Shown here piece by piece: positions 45,201-53,787 of a stretch of 64,000 bases of DNA. The notes below the pieces were generated by a model. The model was not told the DNA's origin and made no database searches. It worked only from the letters and a program-made list of their open reading frames with translations. Source of the DNA: Phycisphaerae bacterium (lineage in GTDB: Bacteria > Planctomycetota > Phycisphaerae > Phycisphaerales > SM1A02); assembly GCA_002717655.1 (NCBI GenBank), contig PBAY01000039.1, positions 62,001 to 126,000 of the forward strand, in the 5' to 3' direction. The translations under genes and the position numbers were made by a program. Positions within the stretch are counted from its first letter, which is position 1. Each line of letters begins with the position of its first letter.

Positions 45201-47480
45201 ATGTCACTCACGATTGAATTTCTGGACGGGGAACGCAGTGGCGAAGTTCTGTCATTCGAGGACAGCGTCGTCACCATCGCCATTGGCCGTGATCCTGAAC
45301 GCTGTCAGGTGGTTCTGCCACCAGATCTCCGCATGGTTGGTCGTGAGCACTGCACCATCAATCGTGTTCGTGGTCATTACTACATGGAGATGGGTGCTGA
45401 CCGGCGAGTCACGATGAATCAGGATCTGATGGAAACATCTCAGGTACTTGAATCAGACAGCATTCTTCAGATCGGACCAGATGGCCCTCGGATCAAGATC
45501 ACCATTCAGAAATCCGATGGGCTTGCGCCGACGCTTCAGCAGGGGATTGATCCTGAAGAAGTCAGTCGACGCAGCGCTTCACCGGCGAGTGCCGCAGATG
45601 TTGCAGAGGTTCAATCCGCAGCTGCCAAGGGGAGCCAACGTGCCGCCGTGGCTGTGGTCATGGCACTTGTTGTTCTTGTGATTGCAGGCATCTGGTTCTT
45701 TGTGATCAAAGGAAACATCGGTTCACTCGAAGAGCAGCAGGCCAGGCAGGGCAGTTCAGTTTCGGAAATGCAGGGCACGGTCGATTCACTTTCAGACGAA
45801 GTCACAAAGCTCGGCGGCAAGCTGTCCGATGCGTTGAATGTCGCCAAGGACTCGACCTATGTCGTCATTCGCGCCAATCGGGATGGATTGGAAGAGCCTT
45901 TCGGTACGGCCTGGGTGCTTGCACCTGGCGAACTGGCCACGAATGGCCATGTTGCGGCGCATTTCAATGAACTGTCCGAGGGACAGTCGCTCATCGTGAG
46001 ATCAATCGGGGGCAAGTCCACCTACGAAGTGACGGGCACCCTGATCCATCCCGGCTACGACGCGTTCACCAGCCTGTGGACCGACTATGTTCCGGTACAG
46101 ATTCATGGAAGCAAGGAATCGGATCCGATCCGATCTGCAGGCATGGCTGCTGATGTAGGTGTCCTGTATGTCTCAAGAGATTCCGATCTCGGCGAACCAT
46201 TGATTGTTGCACCTGAGGATTCACAACAGGAATTGCGAGCAGGGGATGTCGTCGGCTATGTCGGATATCCAGTCGAGGACATGGCGCTTGGAGGCATCAA
46301 TTTGCAGGAGCCTGTTCCCCAGACTCAGATTGGCTACATCACGGCCGTGACTGATTACTTCAATACGCCGGCAGCGGACAAGCCGGGACTGCTCATCCAG
46401 CATTCACTTCCAGGCACTGGCGGAGCAAGTGGTGCGCCATTGCTCAATGCGAATGGTGAAGTGGTCGGCCTTCTGAGTGCTGTCAACTTCATCGTTGTAG
46501 GCAATGAAAGAATCCCAAGCGGCATCGATGTCAACTTCGCTCAACGTTCAACGTTGCTTGAAGAGCTGCAGTCCAGAGATCTGAATGAAACACAGGCTGA
46601 GCGTACGGCAGGCTGGGAGCAACGGATCGAACAGCTCTATGCCTCGGGCCGTCTTCTCAACCGTTCTCCGGAACTTGATGATGTGATTGCCGGTTGGGAG
46701 CAGATGGTCAGCTCGAATACCGGTCAGGTTGTCCTTGGATCCGAAGTCGTGTCTTCAGAGCTGTTCCCGGTTGACTCACTTCAGATCGATGCCTTTGCGA
46801 TGGGCGCTGGTGATGCACTGGGCGCCCAGATCTTCAGTCGAGCAGTCGAGATGGAGGTCGAGGCAGGCAAGGAGTATCTGCTTACCATCGAGGGTGAAGG
46901 CGAGGTCATGGGTCGAGTTGATGGAAGCGATGTTCGAGTAACGAACACGATGAACATCAAGCCACGCCTGAAGGCGATTGCATTTCGTGCACAGCGCAGT
47001 GGAAGAATCAAGGCACATATCGGTACCACCGATGCGTCCGGTACGCTCGGTTATCAACTTCGCTCAGCGAATGTGACCAAGGCAACTCCTGAAGCGGTTG
47101 CGGAAGCGGCAACCAGAAGATGGTTGCAGGATCTGTCACGGCGGGACGGGGAGCAACTCGAATCACGTCGAATCCGCCAGTGGAAGAAACGCCTTCAGCC
47201 GGATTCTGCTGGCCGAGGTGAAGCAGTTCAGGCGATTGATCTTGATGCCGCAGGCCGATGGTTCCTGGTCGCCGTCTCAACGGACATGAATGACATCAAT
47301 CTTCGTGTGACTGATGCCGATGGCACCTTGATCGCCGAGGATAATCAGCGGGACTGGTATCCGTTCATTGCGATTGAAACACGCCAGAAGAAGAAGTTGG
47401 ATGTTCGGATTTCCTCACCAGATCCAGATGTCGAGTATCAACTCTATCTGTACCGGGCGGTACCTCAGTCGGGGAGCTGA
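45201..47480 (+). CDS. FHA domain - transmembrane - trypsin-like serine protease fusion
   Basis: A 759-aa protein. Residues 1-100 form an FHA phosphothreonine-binding domain (AIGRDPERCQVVL, VGREHCTINR). One membrane helix lies near 148-168 (VVMALVVLVIAGIWFFVI), followed by a likely coiled coil (to about 215). The protease domain has His in LATNGHVAAHF (about 249), an Asp candidate in SLWTDYVP or VGVLYVSRDSD, and the serine in GTGGASGAPLLN (about 410). The last 250 residues are beta domains of PPC type. With no signal peptide, the FHA should be in the cytoplasm and the protease outside, as in sensor proteases. Its 3' end overlaps the convergent FHA-HD-GYP gene by 16 bases. Confidence 0.85.
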   Translation: MSLTIEFLDGERSGEVLSFEDSVVTIAIGRDPERCQVVLPPDLRMVGREHCTINRVRGHYYMEMGADRRVTMNQDLMETSQVLESDSILQIGPDGPRIKITIQKSDGLAPTLQQGIDPEEVSRRSASPASAADVAEVQSAAAKGSQRAAVAVVMALVVLVIAGIWFFVIKGNIGSLEEQQARQGSSVSEMQGTVDSLSDEVTKLGGKLSDALNVAKDSTYVVIRANRDGLEEPFGTAWVLAPGELATNGHVAAHFNELSEGQSLIVRSIGGKSTYEVTGTLIHPGYDAFTSLWTDYVPVQIHGSKESDPIRSAGMAADVGVLYVSRDSDLGEPLIVAPEDSQQELRAGDVVGYVGYPVEDMALGGINLQEPVPQTQIGYITAVTDYFNTPAADKPGLLIQHSLPGTGGASGAPLLNANGEVVGLLSAVNFIVVGNERIPSGIDVNFAQRSTLLEELQSRDLNETQAERTAGWEQRIEQLYASGRLLNRSPELDDVIAGWEQMVSSNTGQVVLGSEVVSSELFPVDSLQIDAFAMGAGDALGAQIFSRAVEMEVEAGKEYLLTIEGEGEVMGRVDGSDVRVTNTMNIKPRLKAIAFRAQRSGRIKAHIGTTDASGTLGYQLRSANVTKATPEAVAEAATRRWLQDLSRRDGEQLESRRIRQWKKRLQPDSAGRGEAVQAIDLDAAGRWFLVAVSTDMNDINLRVTDADGTLIAEDNQRDWYPFIAIETRQKKKLDVRISSPDPDVEYQLYLYRAVPQSGS

Positions 47481-48997
47481 TTCTCTTCCCCTGAAACATC
47501 TTCAAGCATTCGGTTGTAGGCATCAAGATTGATCTTCAGGAAAGCTTCCGCCATCTCAGGATCAAACTGTGAACCTGAAGACTTGCGAATCTCTTCCAGT
47601 GCGTGTTCAGGCTTCATGCCGGAACGATAGGCCCGGGCTGATCGCATGGCATCAAATGCATCGACAACGGCAACAAGTCTGCCCAGCTCGGGAATGTCCT
47701 CTCCGACAAGGCCATCCGGGTAGCCACGACCATCCCATCGTTCATGGTGATGTCGCACGCCTCCAAGCAGTTTCTGCATGGCAGGTATGTCACTGAGGAT
47801 GCGGTAACCGATGTCGGGATGCTGCTTGATCAGATCGAATTCTTCATCAGAAAGTCCCCCGGGCTTCGTGAGTACTGATTCAGGAACCCCGATCTTGCCT
47901 ACATCATGTACCTGACCACATACACGAGCGGCTTCGATTGTGGATTCGGGATGTCCAAGCGCTCGTGCCAGTTGGGAGGAAAGCAGCGCAACTCGATCGG
48001 AATGGCCGCGGGTATATGGATCCTTGGCGTCAATCGCAGATGCCAGTGCACGAACCGTACCTTCGAACATGCTGCTGCGTGCTTCGGCGAACCGACGTTC
48101 CAGATCGGCACGAGAAAGATTCGCAAGTGCAATCGAAGCCAACTGGGAGAGGCCGATGATGAAATCGATATCACCTTCGACGGTGTCCTGAGGTATGGCT
48201 GGATCGACACTGTCGACATACAGAACCGAAGCAGTCGCATTGCCGAGGATGAATGGGGTGGCGACTGCTGCCTGAACCTGGAATCTGGAAAGGCTCTCAG
48301 CGATACTGCCTCCTGATTCGATGAATCGAGCGGGCTTGCCTCGGGCGGCCATGTTCAGAAGTGTGAAACTGAATCGATCAGGTGCTGCAGCCATGAGTTC
48401 TCCCGCAGCAAGCAGGATTTCGATCTGACCCGTTTCGTCAGGACTGCTGATGACGGCCGCATCCTTGAAAGCCGAACCGGTTGTTACGGCATGAAGCACC
48501 TTCTTGAATACGGATTGTTCATCAGCGGCATCATGAATACTTCGACTGAAGTCCAGGAGGCTTGCCAATCGATTCCGGTCGAGTTCCGCTGCGAGTTTTT
48601 CCGGGGTGGATTCGACCAGTTCCCCGGGGCTTTCGATCGTATCAAGCTGAATACGACGACTCGGATGTCCGAATGACTGATCAGCATCCTTGGGTCGGAA
48701 CTGCAGCATCAAGTCGGGTAGTCCGATTCGATCGCCTGGCCGCAGTGCGCACGGCAGTCCACTTGGAATTTTTTCGCCATTGAGTTGCGTGCCCGAACGA
48801 GATCCAAGATCCGTCAACATCCATGACTCATTGGTCGGCTGCCAGTTGATCTGGGCATGTTGTCTCGAAGTCTGTGGAGAATCCGTGATGACATCACAGT
48901 CCCGACTTCTTCCGATCAGGATCTGACGAGGGCCTTCCAGCATGATCTGGACAGACTGAGCACCTCCAATTGATACCAGTTGCATCGGTGCATTCAT
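47465..48997 (-). CDS. FHA-GAF-HD-GYP cyclic di-GMP phosphodiesterase-type protein
   Basis: A 510-aa cytoplasmic signalling protein. FHA domain: ILIGRSRDCDVI, SRQHAQINW and LGSRSGTQLNGEKI within the first 90 residues. A GAF-like domain covers about 135-300 (FKDAAVISSPDETGQIEIL, ATASVLYVDS). The HD-GYP domain covers about 310-495, with RGHSDRVALLSSQLA, HDVGKIGVPESVL and the signature HHERWDGRGYPDGL. HD-GYP domains hydrolyse cyclic di-GMP. The FHA suggests control by a Ser/Thr kinase. It faces the FHA-protease gene tail to tail. Confidence 0.92.
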   Translation of the reverse strand: MNAPMQLVSIGGAQSVQIMLEGPRQILIGRSRDCDVITDSPQTSRQHAQINWQPTNESWMLTDLGSRSGTQLNGEKIPSGLPCALRPGDRIGLPDLMLQFRPKDADQSFGHPSRRIQLDTIESPGELVESTPEKLAAELDRNRLASLLDFSRSIHDAADEQSVFKKVLHAVTTGSAFKDAAVISSPDETGQIEILLAAGELMAAAPDRFSFTLLNMAARGKPARFIESGGSIAESLSRFQVQAAVATPFILGNATASVLYVDSVDPAIPQDTVEGDIDFIIGLSQLASIALANLSRADLERRFAEARSSMFEGTVRALASAIDAKDPYTRGHSDRVALLSSQLARALGHPESTIEAARVCGQVHDVGKIGVPESVLTKPGGLSDEEFDLIKQHPDIGYRILSDIPAMQKLLGGVRHHHERWDGRGYPDGLVGEDIPELGRLVAVVDAFDAMRSARAYRSGMKPEHALEEIRKSSGSQFDPEMAEAFLKINLDAYNRMLEDVSGEENQLPD

Positions 48998-49043
48998 GAT
49001 TCAGGTTCACCAGTGTCTTGGCAGTGAGGCATTTCAGGATTCA

Positions 49044-50660
49044 TCAGAAGGAGGGCACGTAGGCCAGATTGTGGATATGGGCATCAAGATCCGAAGGCCG
49101 ATCAATACCAGCGAGATTTTCATCGAAGACGACCTCTGCCACCTTCGAGGCGATATGTTCGGCAACCGCTCGAATTCGATCACGAGAAGGATACAACAGG
49201 CCGATGCCGAGTTCCTCTTCCGTCAAGGTTTCGGCAAGTGCCTTTGCTGAAGCAAGAAACATGCTTTCCGTCACACGCCTGGCTTGAGTCGCAAAGACGG
49301 CCAGTCCGATGGCTGGGAAGATGTACACGTTGTTCCCCTGTGAGGGGGCGATCATGCGGCCGTTGACTTCAAGTTCAGGAAATGGACTTCCACTTGCAAA
49401 GAGCGCAGCACCACCTGTTGCGGCATAGGCTTCCTCGGCGGTGCATTCGCTTCGTTTGGTCGGATTGGAATAGGGAAAGATCAGCGGTCTTTCGTTGTAT
49501 TCCATCATGGCGGCAAGCACATCCTTGTCGAAGGCTCCGGCTGCCGTAGAGACCCCGATGATTCCGGTCGGCTTGAATTCATGAATGGCAGCAACGAAAT
49601 CGCTGCAGGGTTCATGATCCACTGCAAATGGTTGCTGGAATGATTCGAGTTGATCCATGCGTGAGCTGGTGAGAAGGCCATCGACATCGAACATTCTGAT
49701 TCGACTGTAGGCCGCTGCTTCATCCAGCCCTTCTGATTGCATGGCGCTTGCGATCAGATGTCCGATTCCACAACCTGCCGAACCAGCTCCAAGAAAGAGA
49801 ATTCGCTGATCGGTGATCGACTCCGATTTGGCTCGTGATGCGGTATAGATGCCTGCCGTTGCGACAGCCGCAGTGCCTTGGATATCGTCATTGAAGGTGC
49901 AGATCTGATCCTGATACTTCTCAAGCAGCGGTTCAGCATGATGAATGTTGAAGTCTTCGAACTGGATGCAGCATCCGGGGTAGACCGCCTGCGTCGCCTG
50001 AATGAATTCATCAACGAATTCATAGTAGGTATCGTTGTCCGTACGTTTCTGCTTCAGTCCCAGGTAGTACGGATCTTCACGCAGTTCCTCATTTTCGGTT
50101 CCGACATCCAGCACCACGGGCAGCGTGTGCTGTGGCGGCACACCGCCAGCGGCCGAGTAGAGCCCCAGTTTCCCGATGGGAATTCCCATGCCGTTGATGC
50201 CCAGATCTCCGAGTCCAAGAATGCGGGAGCCATCGGTGACCACGATGAATCTCACATCGGGCGAAAACCAGTTGCGTAGCGCTTCTTCCAGCCGACCTTT
50301 CAGGGTCAATGGAAGAAAGAGCCCCTTTGATTGTCTGTAGATGTGTCCAAACTGTTCACAGGCATCACCAACCGTCGGTGTATAGACCAGCGGCATGTAC
50401 TTTGATGGATCGGACATCATGAGCCCGTAGAAGACGGCCTCACTGGAGTCCTGCAGATGTGCCAGAAAGATGTACTTCGCCAGATCGTTTTCGCAGGCAT
50501 CACATTGGAGCGCGGCTCTTCCAATCTGTGTTTCCAACGATTCGCAGACCGGAGGAACCAGCCCGTGAAGCCCCCGGGCATCCCGTTCAGCTTCCGTGAA
50601 CGAAGTGCCCTTGTTGATCGTGGGATTGCGAATCAGATCAAACGCTTGCTGGTTCCGCAT
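49044..50660 (-). CDS. NAD-dependent malic enzyme (large SfcA/eukaryote type)
   Basis: A 538-aa enzyme for oxidative decarboxylation of malate to pyruvate. The start was set at MRNQQAFDLIRNPTINKG because the family begins near this motif; an extension to 50765 would overlap the divergent transporter gene. Conserved blocks are ERDARGLHGLVPP, MPLVYTPTVGDACEQF, RILGLGDLGINGMGIP, QFEDFN with the metal ligands, and the Rossmann motif ILFLGAGSAGCGIGHL. A PYSNPTKRSECTAEEAY block closes the substrate site. Length is close to the family norm of 540-570 aa. Confidence 0.94.
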   Translation of the reverse strand: MRNQQAFDLIRNPTINKGTSFTEAERDARGLHGLVPPVCESLETQIGRAALQCDACENDLAKYIFLAHLQDSSEAVFYGLMMSDPSKYMPLVYTPTVGDACEQFGHIYRQSKGLFLPLTLKGRLEEALRNWFSPDVRFIVVTDGSRILGLGDLGINGMGIPIGKLGLYSAAGGVPPQHTLPVVLDVGTENEELREDPYYLGLKQKRTDNDTYYEFVDEFIQATQAVYPGCCIQFEDFNIHHAEPLLEKYQDQICTFNDDIQGTAAVATAGIYTASRAKSESITDQRILFLGAGSAGCGIGHLIASAMQSEGLDEAAAYSRIRMFDVDGLLTSSRMDQLESFQQPFAVDHEPCSDFVAAIHEFKPTGIIGVSTAAGAFDKDVLAAMMEYNERPLIFPYSNPTKRSECTAEEAYAATGGAALFASGSPFPELEVNGRMIAPSQGNNVYIFPAIGLAVFATQARRVTESMFLASAKALAETLTEEELGIGLLYPSRDRIRAVAEHIASKVAEVVFDENLAGIDRPSDLDAHIHNLAYVPSF

Positions 50661-50785
50661 GAGAATTCTCGCTAGATGGTGCCAGCCAGCGAATCGCCAG
50701 CTTGTAGGAAGCAGCATCGGCATTCCATTGCCGCGCGTCAAGCGTTTCCGGAGTGTACGCTGCACTCATCGTGAATCAGCCCCAG

Positions 50786-52075
50786 ATGACAGATCATCAG
50801 ACTGCCAGCCTCAAGAGCCGTGGATTCATCGCCTTGCTCGTGACCATGGCCTGCGGCGCATTCAATGACAACATCTACCGTGGGATGCTTCTGGTGGCCG
50901 TCGTTGCAGGCGGAGCCTGGGCTGGTGAACTTGGTGATGGTGGTACAGGTTGGATTACGACCATGTTGTATGCACCATTCGTCATCCTGCTGGGTGTCGC
51001 AGGTGTCGTCGCTGATCGCTCACCGAAGCGACAGATCATCATCATCACTCGTTTCTTTGAAATCGGACTTGTGGCAGGAGTCATCATCGCGATGCTTCTT
51101 GGCAATCTCTCGCTTGCCTGTCTGATGCTCATTGGACTGGCAGCACAGAGCGCCTTCTTCTCACCAGCGAAGTATGGAATCGTTCCGGAGATCGTCGGTG
51201 ACTCGATGCTCAGTCGTGCCAATGGGCTGCTGAGTCTGATGAGCAATACCAGCATCGTCGCGGGCATGGCGGTCGCAGGCCTGCTGTTGGATCTTGGCGA
51301 GAACATCGGCATCTTTGGTGGCGTGTTGATTGGAATCGTCATGGCCATCATTGCCGTGATCAGCTTGTTGATGAGCCTGAATCTGCCCAAGTTGCCAGCT
51401 GGAAACGCTGAGCTGCCCATGTCCTTGAACTTTGTCAGGACCTACTGGCGAACACTCAGGGCCATGAAGGGAACGGGGCTGCTTGCCACAGCTGTGGCCT
51501 GGTGCCTGTTCTATGCTGTGGCGTCATTGCTGCTCCTGATCATTCCCAATTACCGAGAGATGTTTGATCTTTCAGCAGGTGAAACCAGTTACCTCATGGG
51601 GATCGTCGGAGTCGGCATCGCGATCGGAGGCTTTGTTGCAGGATTCGGCTCTGGCCATCGTATTCGTGCAGGGTTGGCGCCTCTTGGAGCAGGAGGCATC
51701 GGAGTCTGTGCCTTGCTGATGGGGCTCATCGGGACGAGTTATGGAACCGTGATGCTCCTTCTTGGTCTGACCGGTTTCTTTGGAGGGTTCTTCGTGGTGC
51801 CGATCCTCGCGATGCTGCAACACGCTCCGGAACCGGGCTTTCGCGCCCGGTGTGTCGGCACCGCCAATTTCCTGACCTTCCTGGCCATGACCGTCACAGC
51901 TGTTGCCTATGGTCTCCTGGCTGAAACCTCGATCGGTTCGGCACCGCCCCAATGGTTCCTGATTACAGCGAGCGTGATGTTGCTGGTCGTGGTCTGGCTC
52001 ATTCTGCTCATGCCAGTGTTGCGGGCCGTGGCTGCCAGTGACAACTTTGGTCGTGTGACGGACAGGATCGGTTGA
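50786..52075 (+). CDS. MFS transporter, LplT/Aas-like
   Basis: A 429-aa polytopic protein with about 12 helices. The first helix contains CGAFNDNIYRGMLLV, a form of the AFNDN motif seen in lysophospholipid transporter LplT and the MFS half of Aas-type acyltransferases. ADRSPKRQIIIITRFFEIG is the conserved loop 2-3 motif of the superfamily. No acyltransferase domain is fused. The ATG MTDHQTASL was chosen; GTG codons at 50753 and 50771 are alternatives. It overlaps the Gph gene by 4 bases. Confidence 0.8.
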   Translation: MTDHQTASLKSRGFIALLVTMACGAFNDNIYRGMLLVAVVAGGAWAGELGDGGTGWITTMLYAPFVILLGVAGVVADRSPKRQIIIITRFFEIGLVAGVIIAMLLGNLSLACLMLIGLAAQSAFFSPAKYGIVPEIVGDSMLSRANGLLSLMSNTSIVAGMAVAGLLLDLGENIGIFGGVLIGIVMAIIAVISLLMSLNLPKLPAGNAELPMSLNFVRTYWRTLRAMKGTGLLATAVAWCLFYAVASLLLLIIPNYREMFDLSAGETSYLMGIVGVGIAIGGFVAGFGSGHRIRAGLAPLGAGGIGVCALLMGLIGTSYGTVMLLLGLTGFFGGFFVVPILAMLQHAPEPGFRARCVGTANFLTFLAMTVTAVAYGLLAETSIGSAPPQWFLITASVMLLVVVWLILLMPVLRAVAASDNFGRVTDRIG

Positions 52076-52746
52076 TGAAGTTGCCCGACGTGGTGTTGTT
52101 CGATCTCGATGGCACGCTCATTGACTCTGTTCCTGATCTGACAACGGCGTTGAATCGAATGCTCGAGCAGCTGGACATGAACCCGGTCCGGCAAAGCGAT
52201 GTCCACAATTGGGTAGGCGACGGAAGCCGAGTGCTCGTTCATCGTGCCATGACAGGTCGAATTGATGGACGTGTTGATGAGAAAACGGCCAGCAAGGCCT
52301 ACGTGATCTTTCAGGATCATTATGCGGACTGCTGTCTTGTTGATACCCGGATCTTCGATCATGCCGAGGAACTCATCAAGACGCTTCGCGAACGAGGCAC
52401 GAAGACGGCGATCGTGACCAACAAGCCTGAGCGACACGCTGTCAGACTCATGAAAGCCTGGTCCGACCGCCTTCCAATGGATGTGGTGCTTGGTGAAGTT
52501 GAAGGAAGACCACGAAAGCCGGATCCGGCCATGCTGCTTGAAGCAAGCAGGCGGTGTGGAGCAGCCACAACCTGGATGGTCGGAGATTCCGAGGTGGATG
52601 GGCAGGCTGCCAGAGCCATGGGGGCCGAATTCATCGGTGTTCGACTGGGCTACAACCATGGAAGGGACATCGCGGAGATGGTTCCCACTCCTGATCATGT
52701 CTTCGATGAACTTGGTTCATTTCTTTCATGGATCAATTCGTTCTGA
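52072..52746 (+). CDS. gph: HAD phosphatase, phosphoglycolate phosphatase-like
   Basis: A 224-aa HAD-superfamily enzyme of subfamily IA. Motif I is VVLFDLDGTLIDSVPDL (both Asp present), motif II is TAIVTNKPE, the lysine is in GRPRKPDPAML, and motif III is TTWMVGDSEVDGQAARA. The helical cap starts at about residue 17. Closest in plan to phosphoglycolate phosphatase; other small phosphoesters are possible. Coupled to the transporter upstream (ATGA) and 32 bases before purU. Confidence 0.87.
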   Translation: MMKLPDVVLFDLDGTLIDSVPDLTTALNRMLEQLDMNPVRQSDVHNWVGDGSRVLVHRAMTGRIDGRVDEKTASKAYVIFQDHYADCCLVDTRIFDHAEELIKTLRERGTKTAIVTNKPERHAVRLMKAWSDRLPMDVVLGEVEGRPRKPDPAMLLEASRRCGAATTWMVGDSEVDGQAARAMGAEFIGVRLGYNHGRDIAEMVPTPDHVFDELGSFLSWINSF

Positions 52747-52778
52747 CCGAAGCAGTTGCTCGCCCGTATCATTCCAAC

Positions 52779-53648
52779 ATGTCTGTCAAACCTGATCGCA
52801 CAGAGGCTGTCGTACTGGTCACTTGTCCGGATCGTCCGGGAATCGTGGCTCGAGTCACGTCATCTCTCGATCAGGTGGGCGCCAACATTCTTGATGCTTC
52901 ACAGCACACTGATGTTGAAGGAAGCATGTTCCTTCAAAGGCTGCATGTTTCATGGCCAGATGAATCACCTGAACCAGAATCAGTTCATGATGTGCTGACT
53001 GAACTGGGCGAAGAACTCGATCTCTCCTGGCGAATCCGGTGGGGGCATGCTCCTCGACATGTCGCAATCTTCGTTTCGAAGATGGATCATTGTCTGCACG
53101 ATCTCCTGCTTCTTCGTCGTGATGGCGAATTGAATTGTCGTATTCCACTGGTCATCTCCAATCACCCTGATCTCGAAGAGACCGCGAATCAGTTCAACAT
53201 CCCGTTCCATCATGTACCGGTCGACTCATCAGGTGATCCTGAAGCCGAATCACGTCAGCTCGCGCTTCTGGAGGCACACGACATCGATCTGGTCGTACTC
53301 GCGCGTTACATGCGCGTGCTGAGCCCCGACTTCATCAATCGATATCAGGACCGGATCATCAACATTCATCATTCCTTTCTTCCTGCATTCGCCGGCGGTC
53401 GACCCTATCACCAGGCGCATCGGAAGGGCGTGAAGCTGATTGGTGCCACGGCTCATTATGCAACGCCTGAACTTGATGAAGGTCCAATCATCGAGCAAGG
53501 AGTGATTCGCGTCTCTCATCGTGATTCGGTGCAGGACATGGTTCGCAAGGGAAGAGACATTGAACGGACGGTTCTGGCCAGAGCGGTTCGATGGCATCTG
53601 GAAGACCGAATCGTCGTGCATGGAAATCGTGCGGTTGTATTTGATTGA
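52779..53648 (+). CDS. purU: Formyltetrahydrofolate deformylase
   Basis: A 289-aa enzyme that hydrolyses 10-formyl-THF to formate and THF, balancing one-carbon pools. The N-terminal ACT domain (VTCPDRPGIVARVTSSL, residues about 14-30) is followed by a linker and the formyltransferase fold. The catalytic region is INIHHSFLPAFAGGRPYHQA with the Asp in ELDEGPIIEQ. The ATG at 52779 gives the normal family length (about 280-290); an upstream ATG at 52728 inside the gph gene is less likely. A role in an operon with a transporter and a phosphatase is not explained by pathway. Confidence 0.94.
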   Translation: MSVKPDRTEAVVLVTCPDRPGIVARVTSSLDQVGANILDASQHTDVEGSMFLQRLHVSWPDESPEPESVHDVLTELGEELDLSWRIRWGHAPRHVAIFVSKMDHCLHDLLLLRRDGELNCRIPLVISNHPDLEETANQFNIPFHHVPVDSSGDPEAESRQLALLEAHDIDLVVLARYMRVLSPDFINRYQDRIINIHHSFLPAFAGGRPYHQAHRKGVKLIGATAHYATPELDEGPIIEQGVIRVSHRDSVQDMVRKGRDIERTVLARAVRWHLEDRIVVHGNRAVVFD

Positions 53649-53787
53649 TCAGCACCTGCTGACCGCAGTTCATCAGGGCGATTCTCGGAACCTCGGTTCA
53701 TTCATCAAGGAGTGATGGGCGAATCCTGCCTGTTGGGGTACCGTGCGCCATTCAAGAAGCCACTGTTTCCCGAGAGATACCGGATTC

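Noticed and set aside
50661-50765. N-terminal extension of malic enzyme
   Set aside because: It would overlap the divergent transporter gene start region and is Arg-rich, unlike the family N-terminus.
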